Source: DSWT01 sp034433375 (GTDB taxonomy: Bacteria; Chloroflexota; Anaerolineae; B4-G1; SLSP01). Taken from it: a stretch of 14,085 nt of DNA. Numbering within the stretch: the first letter of the stretch is position 1; each line of letters opens with the position of its first letter. Positions 1 through 6,322 of this stretch are shown here, in pieces. The notes beneath the pieces are model-generated. The model was not told the origin of the DNA. It saw only the letters and a list, made by a program, of their open reading frames with translations, and did no database searches. The stretch is taken from positions 1 to 14,085 of the forward strand of contig DAOUAQ010000096.1 of the NCBI GenBank assembly GCA_034433375.1. The letters are read 5' to 3'. Both the position numbers and the translations under genes were made by a program.

Positions 1-1
1 G

Positions 2-76
2 GCGCGCTCGTTCGCGCGACGCTCGATGCTCAAGCTCTCGCCGTATTGGCGCGCACATCAACGTCGCCGCGCATAA
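2..76 (+). CDS. possible C-terminal tail of a gene entering from the left
   Basis: Reading from base 2 gives an open stretch of 24 codons ending in TAA at 74-76. The residues are rich in Arg (it ends WRAHQRRRA), which is common for a protein C-terminus, but no domain can be recognised in so short a piece. The other two forward frames are also open here, so the frame choice rests only on the stop lying shortly before the next ribosome binding site. It may equally be non-coding. Confidence 0.25.
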   Translation, partial: ARSFARRSMLKLSPYWRAHQRRRA

Positions 77-91
77 GCATCGGAAATCTGT

Positions 92-119
92 CTTGCATCC
101 TGCATCTTGCATCCTGCAT
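92..119. repeat. 14-bp perfect tandem repeat, two copies
   Basis: CTTGCATCCTGCAT occurs at 92-105 and again at 106-119 without a gap, and the pattern runs on as CCTGG. Each copy is itself two imperfect heptamers built on TGCATCY. It lies directly before the ribosome binding site of the 86-residue gene, in its probable 5' leader. Heptamer-based strings of this kind are known from cyanobacteria and other genomes as copy-number-variable repeats; membership of such a family here is inference. Confidence 0.8.
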
Positions 120-133
120 CCTGGAGGTTTACT

Positions 134-394
134 ATGCCTATTATTCGCAATACCGAATCCGCTCCTACCAAGCCGCAATTTTCCGTCGGCGTGAACGTCA
201 TCCTCGTCGGCAGCAAGAAGATGTCTACCGCCGAGCAGGAGAAGGCGCTCGCCGTGGACAAAGTGCGCGTCCTCATCGTGGACGCGCACGACCCGGAGAA
301 CGTCCTCGTGGATGAAACCGCGCCCGCCCGCGAGTTCAGCACCGGCTCGGTGGGGTATGGGCTGAATATCCGCAGCGCGGAATTTATGAAATAA
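134..394 (+). CDS. hypothetical protein, 86 residues
   Basis: I do not recognise this protein. The ATG at 134 is chosen because GGAGG lies at 123-127, six bases upstream; the TTG at 107 would place the start inside the tandem repeat. The product is soluble-looking, with no signal peptide or membrane segment. A beta-rich stretch near residues 16-27 (FSVGVNVILVGS) is followed by a charged helix-like part (MSTAEQEKALAVDKVRVL), a DAHDPENVL segment and a Gly/Ser-containing C-terminus (EFSTGSVGYGLN). There are no Cys or obvious catalytic motifs. It stands alone, ending about 40 bases before the promoter of the following toxin-antitoxin pair, and a small stem-loop lies between them. Confidence 0.6.
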   Translation: MPIIRNTESAPTKPQFSVGVNVILVGSKKMSTAEQEKALAVDKVRVLIVDAHDPENVLVDETAPAREFSTGSVGYGLNIRSAEFMK

Positions 395-402
395 CGCAAA
401 TA

Positions 403-427
403 CCCCGAATCCGCAACAGATTTGGGG
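403..427 (+). terminator. weak stem-loop, possible terminator of the 86-residue gene
   Basis: CCCCGAAT at 403-410 can pair with ATTTGGGG at 420-427 (eight pairs including one G-T wobble) around a nine-base loop. It sits eight bases after the stop codon of the preceding gene and just before the next promoter, the right place for a terminator. No T run follows, so efficient factor-independent termination is doubtful. Confidence 0.35.
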
Positions 428-435
428 CGCTTGTA

Positions 436-464
436 TTGACATTCACCTTATCCGGCGTTACAAT
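436..464 (+). promoter_or_regulatory. near-consensus sigma-70-type promoter of the Phd/PIN operon
   Basis: TTGACA at 436-441 and TACAAT at 459-464 are separated by exactly 17 bases. Transcription would start near 471, inside the palindromic element at 464-489, which leaves a leader of about 29 bases before the antitoxin ATG. The last base of the -10 box is the first base of the palindrome, which suits repression by a DNA-binding antitoxin. Confidence 0.75.
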
Positions 465-489
465 TTGATTAATCAATTGATTAATCAAA
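464..489. promoter_or_regulatory. 26-bp perfect palindrome made of two 12-bp palindromes; probable antitoxin operator
   Basis: TTGATTAATCAA occurs at 465-476 and again directly at 477-488. Each copy is a perfect dyad, and the pair with its flanking T and A forms a perfect 26-bp palindrome. It overlaps the end of the -10 box and the predicted transcription start and ends 10 bases before the antitoxin ATG. Phd/YefM proteins repress their own operons by binding palindromes as dimers, often cooperatively on adjacent sites; that this antitoxin binds here is inference from position and symmetry. Confidence 0.75.
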
Positions 490-499
490 GGGGGCGATA

Positions 500-823
500 A
501 TGGAACGACAGATGAGCGCGACGCAAGCGCGCGTGAATTTTGGGGAAGTGCTGCGCTATGTGACCGAAGAACAACAGCCTATAATTGTGGAGCGTGCCGG
601 TAAACCCCAAGCGGTGATTATGGCAATAGAAGAATACAAACAGCTAAAGGAAGCCGGGCAATCTAAACCGGATTGGCGCGTTGTATTAGACCGCGCCCGC
701 GAATTACGAGAGCAAATTGCAGCCAGACGCGGCGGCGAACCTTTGCCGGACGCGGCAGAGATCATTCACCAGATGCGGGAGGAGCGGGATGCCCAACTTA
801 TGGAAGCGTGTGGTTTGCGTTGA
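500..823 (+). CDS. Phd/YefM-family antitoxin
   Basis: This is a 107-residue type II antitoxin of the Phd/YefM family. The N-terminal part has the family pattern MSATQARVNFGEVLRYV followed by PIIVERAGKPQAVIMAIEEY, the fold that dimerises and binds operator DNA. The remainder (about residues 55-107) is charged and probably helical, as expected of the toxin-neutralising tail, and is somewhat longer than in classical Phd. The ATG at 500 is used because AAAGGGGG lies just upstream; a second ATG at 512 also fits the family start. The gene overlaps the following PIN toxin gene by 35 bases, the usual antitoxin-first order. It is probably autoregulated through the doubled palindrome at 464-489. Confidence 0.88.
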   Translation: MERQMSATQARVNFGEVLRYVTEEQQPIIVERAGKPQAVIMAIEEYKQLKEAGQSKPDWRVVLDRARELREQIAARRGGEPLPDAAEIIHQMREERDAQLMEACGLR

Positions 824-1274
824 CGCGAGTTTTGTGCTCCAGTTGCTCGTAGAAGCACCCTGGACGCAGCAAGCGGAATCTCTTTGCAAGCACTGGCGTC
901 AATCCGAGACAGGATTGGTTGCACCAACCTTGTTGTATTACGAGCTGTGCAACGTTTTGCATCAACATACCCGGCAAAATATACTTCTGCCGGAAGAGGC
1001 GCAAGTTGCTTTGGAAACGGCGATAACCTTCGAGATTAATCTCTATGGCGATATCGCGTTGCATCATCAAGCCGCGCGTTTGGCGCGCCGTTTACACTTG
1101 CCGGCTGCCTATGATACCCATTATCTGGCCTTATGCGAACGTCTCAACGCTAACTTTTGGACTGCCGATAAACGTTTGTACAACAGTGTCCACGAGGCGT
1201 TGCCGTGGGTGTATTCGCTCCAAGAGTATGAGATAGATGACACACCGTCCGCCAGCCACACGCCAGAGCCATGA
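789..1274 (+). CDS. PIN-domain ribonuclease toxin (VapC-like)
   Basis: This 161-residue toxin belongs to the PIN-domain superfamily, whose members cut RNA with Mg/Mn held by conserved acidic residues. Visible candidates are Asp12 in VVCVDASFV, Glu52 in LLYYELCNVL, Asp109 in AAYDTHYLAL and Asp127 in TADKRLYN, a complete set. The ATG at 789 has GGAGG at 778-782, six bases upstream, and lies inside the antitoxin gene, so the two are probably translationally coupled. Longer in-frame upstream extensions lack a comparable ribosome binding site. The C-terminus continues about 20 polar residues past the PIN fold and overlaps the start of the transpeptidase gene. The RNA target cannot be told from sequence. 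Confidence 0.88.
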   Translation: MPNLWKRVVCVDASFVLQLLVEAPWTQQAESLCKHWRQSETGLVAPTLLYYELCNVLHQHTRQNILLPEEAQVALETAITFEINLYGDIALHHQAARLARRLHLPAAYDTHYLALCERLNANFWTADKRLYNSVHEALPWVYSLQEYEIDDTPSASHTPEP

Positions 1275-2763
1275 CGCCGTCACCGGAGGGCTGATTTTGG
1301 CGCTGCTGCTCATCCTGCTGGCGTTAACCCTTTTCTGCGGCTGGGTCTTCGTGCAGCGGATGGAGCGCCTCTACGAAGGCCACATCTACCCGCACGTGTA
1401 CGCGCTCGGCGCGCCGGTGGGCGGGATGACGACGACAGAAGCCGCTGCCGCGCTGGAAGGCATTGCCGCGCAGGTCAACACCGGGATGCTCATCCTCACC
1501 GACGGCGACCAACGCTGGTCCTTCGCCTGGTCGCAGGCCGGCCTGCGCATTGACGCGCCGGCGATGGCCGAGGCAGCCTACCGGGTGGGACGCAACGGCG
1601 GCTTCGAGGGCCAGTTGAGCGTGTGGCTGAACGTCCACGATGTGCCGCTGCGCTTCACCTACAACGCCGACGCGGGGCTGGCCTTGCTGTCACAGGTCGC
1701 AGCAGAAGCGTCAGTTCCCTCCACCGAGGCGACCATCCAACTCCGCAACGGGCAGGTGGTCATTGTGCCGGGGCAGCCTGGGCGTGTGGTCAACATATCA
1801 CAGACACTGCTCGCGTTGACAACGGCGGGCAGCGGCCTGTATCGCGTGGAGGTGCCGCTGATCTTCGAGATTGTCCAGCCGGTGGCCCCGGATACCGCCG
1901 CCGTCACCGCGCAGGCCGAGGCGCTGTTGGCGCGCAGCATCACCCTGACAGCCTACGACGTGCTCACCGACAAGAATCTCGTCTGGACGTTGGGCCGTGA
2001 GACGATTGCGCCGTGGCTGCACCTGCTTCCCGGCCCCGCCGGGAAAGCGCTGGTGGATGCGAACCTCTACGCCATCCGCGACAGCCTGGTCGCACTGGCG
2101 GCGGGATTGGGCGACGGGCGCGGCTTCCGTTACGACGAGGCGGCGCAGCAGGTTTTTCAGACGTTCGACGCGGGCGGGGGAACGGTCAACGTCTATCTGA
2201 CGCACCCACAGCGCACCTACACCGTGGAATCAGGCGATACACTCACCAGCCTGTCGGCGAAGTTCGGGATGCCGTCGGGACTGGTCGCGGAGGCCAATCC
2301 GGGCATAGACTACAACCGCTTGAGCGTGGGGCAACAGATCATCATCCCCTCGCAGGATGTGCTCACACCGCATAAGCCGGTGCCGGGCAAACGGATCGTG
2401 GTCAGCCTCGCCGAACAGCGTGTGCGCGTCTACGAGAACGGCGCGCTGCTCTACGACTGGCCGACGTCCACGGGAATCGCTACCTCGCCGACGCACCAGG
2501 GCGTGTTCCAGGTGCTCAACAAGCACGAGAAGGCTTATGCTTCACAATGGGATTTGTGGATGCCATATTTTATCTCCGTCTACCCCGCAGGCGGCGGCGT
2601 GGAAAACGGCTTCCACGAACTGCCGATCCTCGCCAACGGGCAGCGGCTGTGGGCCGGCTCGTTGGGGCGTCCGGCGTCGTTTGGATGCATCATCCTCGGG
2701 ATTCCTGAGGCGGAGACGCTCTACAATTGGGTTGAAGTCGGCGTTGTGGTGGTGATCGAGTAA
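1237..2763 (+). CDS. membrane-anchored LysM / L,D-transpeptidase (YkuD) with PG-binding-4-like domain
   Basis: This 508-residue cell-wall enzyme has one membrane anchor at about residues 19-39 after a basic N-terminus. A region at about 50-220 resembles the PG_binding_4 domain of YoaR/VanW-type proteins (ALGAPVGGMTTTEAAAAL). A LysM peptidoglycan-binding domain spans 328-372 (YTVESGDTLTSL to IIIPS), and a YkuD L,D-transpeptidase domain covers about 385-508. YkuD enzymes make 3-3 crosslinks or attach proteins to peptidoglycan using a Cys. Cys484 is present with upstream His460, but the usual SHGC motif reads SFGC. The ATG at 1237 lies 38 bases inside the toxin gene with a poor ribosome binding site. 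A TTG at 1297 has GGAGGG at ideal spacing but would remove the basic residues before the anchor. It is probably co-transcribed with the toxin-antitoxin pair. Confidence 0.88.
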   Translation: MTHRPPATRQSHDAVTGGLILALLLILLALTLFCGWVFVQRMERLYEGHIYPHVYALGAPVGGMTTTEAAAALEGIAAQVNTGMLILTDGDQRWSFAWSQAGLRIDAPAMAEAAYRVGRNGGFEGQLSVWLNVHDVPLRFTYNADAGLALLSQVAAEASVPSTEATIQLRNGQVVIVPGQPGRVVNISQTLLALTTAGSGLYRVEVPLIFEIVQPVAPDTAAVTAQAEALLARSITLTAYDVLTDKNLVWTLGRETIAPWLHLLPGPAGKALVDANLYAIRDSLVALAAGLGDGRGFRYDEAAQQVFQTFDAGGGTVNVYLTHPQRTYTVESGDTLTSLSAKFGMPSGLVAEANPGIDYNRLSVGQQIIIPSQDVLTPHKPVPGKRIVVSLAEQRVRVYENGALLYDWPTSTGIATSPTHQGVFQVLNKHEKAYASQWDLWMPYFISVYPAGGGVENGFHELPILANGQRLWAGSLGRPASFGCIILGIPEAETLYNWVEVGVVVVIE

Positions 2764-2820
2764 AGGCGCGATTCCTGCCCCCATCTGGCCTTGCCGACTA
2801 ATGACTCAGCGCCTGATTTA

Positions 2821-3564
2821 TCAATCCCTGCCGCCTTTAGCCAGCTTCATGATCTCATCCCGATCGGTATATATCTGCACTAACTTGCCATCCCGCATCT
2901 GAATCACCCGATCCACGTACTCACACATGCGCAGATCATGCGTAACCATAATGCCGGCGCGCTGTTGCTCGTGGATCAGTCCCGCGAAGGTTTCCACCAC
3001 CTGATAGGCGCGTTCGGTGTCCAGACTGGCGGTTGGCTCGTCTGCCAACACCAGGCTAGGGTTGTGGATGAGCGCGCGGGCGATGGCGACGCGCTGCTGC
3101 TGTCCGCCCGACATTTGCCCGGGCAGGTTGTGCAGCCGTTCGCCCAATCCCAGCCGGGCCAGCAATTCACGGGCGCGGAGTTTGCCGGCCTTGTCCAGCC
3201 GATTGTTCAAGCGCAGCATCAATTCGACGTTCTCGACCGCGCTCAGGTATGGCACCAGGTTGTTCGCCTGAAAGGTAAACCCGATTTTCTCCCGGCGCAT
3301 GACCACTCGCTCGGCGTCGCTCATCCCGGCCAGGTCTACCCCGTCGAGCAAAATTTGGCCGGAACTGGGCTTGAGCAGCGCCGCCAGCATCGAGAGCATC
3401 GTTGTCTTGCCGGAACCGCTCGGCCCGACAAGCGCCACGAATTCGCCCGCCGCCACATGCAGCGACACCTCGTTCACGGCAAAGATTGTACCGGTATCCG
3501 CCTGATATTTCTTGACCACGGCGCGGGTCTCAAGAGCATACGGAGTGTGTATGGTATCGTTCAT
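2821..3564 (-). CDS. ABC transporter ATP-binding protein, MacB/LolD type
   Basis: This 247-residue cytoplasmic ATPase powers the permease encoded just upstream. All nucleotide-binding motifs are present: Walker A GPSGSGKTT (47-55, Lys53), Q-loop Gln99 (TFQANNLVPYLSAVENV), signature MSGGQQQR (151-158), Walker B LVLADEP (171-177, Glu176) and the switch His209 (VTHDLR). The TFQxxNLxPxLxAxENV wording and length are typical of the MacB/LolD/DevA branch, which works with FtsX-like permeases on lipoprotein release, peptide or drug export, or glycolipid transport. Its ATG overlaps the permease stop by four bases (ATGA on the minus strand), so they should be made in fixed ratio. It is the last gene of the operon and faces the transpeptidase gene across a 57-base gap. 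Confidence 0.93.
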   Translation of the reverse strand: MNDTIHTPYALETRAVVKKYQADTGTIFAVNEVSLHVAAGEFVALVGPSGSGKTTMLSMLAALLKPSSGQILLDGVDLAGMSDAERVVMRREKIGFTFQANNLVPYLSAVENVELMLRLNNRLDKAGKLRARELLARLGLGERLHNLPGQMSGGQQQRVAIARALIHNPSLVLADEPTASLDTERAYQVVETFAGLIHEQQRAGIMVTHDLRMCEYVDRVIQMRDGKLVQIYTDRDEIMKLAKGGRD

Positions 3565-4733
3565 GAGTTCAACCCCAGTGCTTTCAGCGGCTCGATACGG
3601 ACCGCGTAACGAATGGAGACCAGGCCCCCAGCCGGCCCGATCAACAGGAGCGCGACCAGCGCAATCGCCGAGGTGGTTCCGTTGAAGACGATGGGCACCG
3701 TAGGCGGGAAGAAGAGCGAAAACAGGAACGTCAGCAGGCCGCCGATGGCGACCCCGACGGCCGTGATGACCACGATCTGGATCACGGCAGCCCAGGCCAC
3801 GATCGGATTGGAGGTGCCAATCGCCTTGAGCACGCCGATCTGGGAGACTTTTTGCAGGATCTGGATCTGGAAGAAACCGCCGATGACCAGGATGCCGATG
3901 AAAAGGGTAAAGCCGCCCTGCGTGTTCAACGTGCTTTGTTGGGCAGAATAGCCGGGCAACGCCTGGATGGCCTCTTTCAAGGTAGCGACCTCCACTTTAT
4001 CCACCTGTACCTCGATTTCCTGCCGCATCGCTTCGGCCGCGTTCGGGTCCACCAGCCGCACGGCGATCACGTTGGCCGTCACGTCCGCGAAATTCAGTTC
4101 CGCCGCCGATTGCGGCCGGACCCGGTCCCAGGTCAGAAACGGGGCGAAAATCGCGGGCTGCAGGCTGTACTGCCGCCCATCCGTGACGCCCACGATGGTG
4201 AGTGTGAAGAACGCATCCTCGGTGCCCTGTGTGACGCGCAGGGTCACAGTGTCGCCCTCGGCGAGGCCGGTGCGGATGGCCGTGTTCCGGTCTATGATGA
4301 CCTCGTCCGCATCCTCTGCGGCGAGCTGGCGACCGGTCACCACAGGCGGCTCGCCGACGTGCCCCGGTTCAACGCCCAGCAAGGCCACTTTGAGCGGATC
4401 CGCGTCGTCGCTCAGGAGCAGGGTGGCGCTGGATGTCCCGATCATGCCGGCATCCGCCACGCCTGCGACCTGGCGTACTTCGTCCACGCGGGCGGTGTCC
4501 AGCCGGCTGGCGGCAATCAGGAAGTCCGCTTTGGCCTGATAGACGAGCAATTCACCGTCCAACTTGGCGATATATTCCCGGTTGCCATTGCCCAGCCCCT
4601 CGCCCAGGGCGGCAATGAAGAGCACCAGCAGGGTGATCAGGGCGATCACCAGGCTGACCAGCAGGAAGCGGCCGCGGTTGCGCCAGATTTCTTTCAGCGC
4701 CAGGTAGGTTGATACTACGAAGGTCTGTTTCAT
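3561..4733 (-). CDS. FtsX/MacB-type ABC transporter permease
   Basis: This 390-residue inner-membrane permease has the four-helix layout of the FtsX/MacB family. The first helix lies near residues 24-45 after a basic N-terminus, a large extracytoplasmic domain occupies about 46-270, and three C-terminal helices lie near 275-295, 313-345 and 352-375. The segment QKVSQIGVLKAIGTSN after the second helix is the family's conserved coupling region, and RIEPLKAL at the C-terminus is also typical. The extracytoplasmic region resembles the MacB periplasmic core. It overlaps both neighbours by four bases, so the three genes are probably translated as one unit. No HlyD-type adaptor or outer-membrane partner is encoded here. 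The substrate is unknown. Confidence 0.88.
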   Translation of the reverse strand: MKQTFVVSTYLALKEIWRNRGRFLLVSLVIALITLLVLFIAALGEGLGNGNREYIAKLDGELLVYQAKADFLIAASRLDTARVDEVRQVAGVADAGMIGTSSATLLLSDDADPLKVALLGVEPGHVGEPPVVTGRQLAAEDADEVIIDRNTAIRTGLAEGDTVTLRVTQGTEDAFFTLTIVGVTDGRQYSLQPAIFAPFLTWDRVRPQSAAELNFADVTANVIAVRLVDPNAAEAMRQEIEVQVDKVEVATLKEAIQALPGYSAQQSTLNTQGGFTLFIGILVIGGFFQIQILQKVSQIGVLKAIGTSNPIVAWAAVIQIVVITAVGVAIGGLLTFLFSLFFPPTVPIVFNGTTSAIALVALLLIGPAGGLVSIRYAVRIEPLKALGLNS

Positions 4734-5365
4734 TGCGCCCTCCCGGATTCATGGTCTGGTTTTGTCGCACCAGGGCCGATTGGCCCGTCGAAGGCGGCGC
4801 CCCAGGGAGTCGCAAGCACGCCGTTCAACAGCAGCTCTAACGAGGGATGGTCGGCAATATCGTCATAGTAGTAGGGCAGCTGGATGCGTCCATCCTGGCC
4901 GATGATGAAGGCGCCTGACATCTGCATGGCATCTTGCCCGGCAGGTGGCGACTCGAGCTGGTAGCCTTTCTGCTTTGCCTGCGCGACGGCCCGCCAGACC
5001 CGGCGATTCAGCACCGTCTGGAACACGGTACCCCGTTCCAAGCCGTAAGCCTGATATGCTTTGCGCTCTGGATCCGCCAACAGCAGCAAGCCGGGCGCAT
5101 GTGTCCGGGCAAATTCAGCCGTCATTTCCGGCGTTCCCTGCGTGATAACGGCCAGCGCCAGACCGGCTTCTTCCAGGCGTTTCTTGGCGGCCGTCAATTC
5201 GTCCAGCATCACTTTGCACTGGGTGCAACCGAAATGGCGGGTGAAGGCCAGGAGCAGCGGCCTTGCCGCCCATAGGCTGGAAAGCTGCACCGGCTGTCCG
5301 GCAGTGTCGAGGACTGTCAAATCTGGCGCGGCAGCGTCGAAATCGAGTCGTTTGTTCTGTGTCAT
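4730..5365 (-). CDS. peroxiredoxin-like thioredoxin-fold protein (AhpC/TSA type)
   Basis: This 211-residue protein has a thioredoxin fold of the AhpC/TSA-like group. An N-terminal strand (APDLTVLDTAGQPVQLSSLW) is followed by LLLAFTRHFGCTQCKVML with a C47-T-Q-C50 redox motif, then AVITQGTPE and LLLADPERKAYQAYGLERG, which match the peroxiredoxin-like family 2 pattern. The two close cysteines suggest peroxide or thiol-disulfide chemistry. No signal peptide or lipobox is present, so it should act in the cytoplasm. The start is set by AGGAG just upstream of the ATG. It is the first gene of a three-gene operon and its TGA overlaps the permease ATG by four bases, an unusual link between a redox protein and an exporter. 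Peroxidase activity itself is inferred from family. Confidence 0.85.
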   Translation of the reverse strand: MTQNKRLDFDAAAPDLTVLDTAGQPVQLSSLWAARPLLLAFTRHFGCTQCKVMLDELTAAKKRLEEAGLALAVITQGTPEMTAEFARTHAPGLLLLADPERKAYQAYGLERGTVFQTVLNRRVWRAVAQAKQKGYQLESPPAGQDAMQMSGAFIIGQDGRIQLPYYYDDIADHPSLELLLNGVLATPWGAAFDGPIGPGATKPDHESGRAQ

Positions 5366-5397
5366 AGCTCTCCTGTAAAAGAGTTCTTTGGTAATAA

Positions 5398-5426
5398 TTG
5401 TTAAATTTCTGATGATAATATATAAT
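5398..5426 (+). promoter_or_regulatory. promoter for the DegV gene
   Basis: TTGTTA at 5398-5403 and a perfect TATAAT at 5421-5426 are 17 bases apart. Transcription would start near 5433, giving a leader of about 49 bases before the DegV ATG. The element lies in a strikingly AT-rich patch in an otherwise GC-rich window. Confidence 0.65.
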
Positions 5427-5442
5427 AATCTGCAAATGTCAA
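5415..5442 (-). promoter_or_regulatory. promoter for the peroxiredoxin-ABC operon
   Basis: On the minus strand TTGACA (plus positions 5442-5437) is followed after 16 bases by TATTAT (5420-5415). Transcription would start near 5408, about 43 bases before the peroxiredoxin ATG. Its -10 box directly abuts the -10 box of the opposing DegV promoter, so the two promoters physically overlap. Confidence 0.65.
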
Positions 5443-5481
5443 GAATTGGACGTTGCGCAGTCGGAGGGATAAGAAAAAATA

Positions 5482-6318
5482 ATGAACATTCGTATTGTCA
5501 CAGACAGCACCTGCGATTTGCCGATAGAGACTGTTGACCGACATAGCATCACTGTCATTCCCCTGGCAATCAATGTGGGCGACCAATCTTTTTTGGATGG
5601 CGTCGATCTGACGCGCAGTGAGTTCTACGCGCAATTGCCCACGTTCAATCCGCATCCCACAACCGCGGCGCCTGGCCCAGACGCTTTCACACAGGCCTTC
5701 GAGCGGCTATCAGACGAAGGCGCACAAGCCATCCTGTCCATTCACATTTCGGAGACGTTAAGCGCCACCGTCAACACGGCGCGCATCGCGGGGGAACAGT
5801 TCAAGCGCATCCCTGTCACCGTACTGGATTCCGGCCAACTCAGCCTTGGCCTGGGCTTCATCGTCGAGCGCGCCGCACAGTTGGCAGAGTCGGGAAAAGA
5901 TGCGCTGGAAATTATGGCGGCCTTGGGTGATCTGATGAAGCGCACTTACGTGTTCGCCTCACTGAAGACGTTAGAATATCTGCGGCGCAGTGGGCGGATG
6001 AGTTTTGCGCTGGCAAAGTTTGGCGAACTGTTGCAACTCAAGCCTTTGTTGCACATGAATATGGGCAAAGCCGATGCGCATCGCACCCGCACGCAAAAAC
6101 GCGCCACTGCCCGCCTGCTGGAATGGTTGGCGGAATACGCGCCTTATGAAAAACTTGCCATCATGCACGCCGGTGTTCAGGAAGAGGCTGAAGCCTTGAG
6201 CCGGCAAACAAATGTCTATTTTCCACAAAACGAAGTACTCATCACGCAAATCACGCCCGTCCTCGGCGCGCATCTTGGCATCGGGGCACTCGGATTTGCC
6301 TGCATCTCGAAGGAGTAA
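5482..6318 (+). CDS. DegV-family fatty-acid-binding protein (FakB-like)
   Basis: This 278-residue cytoplasmic protein is of normal DegV length. In Firmicutes the family (FakB) presents fatty acids to the kinase FakA for phosphorylation. Family landmarks are the opening TDSTCDLP (7-14), the TT-x-APGPDAF loop (60-69), the SETLSATVNTA lipid-headgroup region (90-100), DSGQLSLGLG (116-125), LEYLRRSGRM (164-173) and the C-terminal TPVLGAHLGIGALG (258-271, His264). The ATG at 5482 follows GGAGGG at a rather long spacing of 13 bases, with an A-rich stretch between. The DUF1475-like gene follows after four bases, its AGGAG lying at the end of the DegV gene, so they form an operon. No FakA-type kinase is in the window. 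The true ligand is inferred from family. Confidence 0.92.
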   Translation: MNIRIVTDSTCDLPIETVDRHSITVIPLAINVGDQSFLDGVDLTRSEFYAQLPTFNPHPTTAAPGPDAFTQAFERLSDEGAQAILSIHISETLSATVNTARIAGEQFKRIPVTVLDSGQLSLGLGFIVERAAQLAESGKDALEIMAALGDLMKRTYVFASLKTLEYLRRSGRMSFALAKFGELLQLKPLLHMNMGKADAHRTRTQKRATARLLEWLAEYAPYEKLAIMHAGVQEEAEALSRQTNVYFPQNEVLITQITPVLGAHLGIGALGFACISKE

Positions 6319-6322
6319 AGGT

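Noticed and set aside
717..788. Upstream extension of the first PIN toxin reading frame
   Set aside because: It lies wholly within the antitoxin gene, has no ribosome binding site and adds residues unlike PIN proteins; the ATG at 789 has an ideal GGAGG.
2764..2820. AGGCGC...GCGCCT inverted repeat as a terminator between convergent genes
   Set aside because: The stem is only six pairs with a loop of about 39 bases and no T run on either strand.
3852..4712. 286-codon open frame on the plus strand opposite the permease
   Set aside because: It is antisense to a clear FtsX-type permease; its His/Gln/Asp-rich composition is typical of a shadow frame in GC-rich DNA and it has no recognisable domain.
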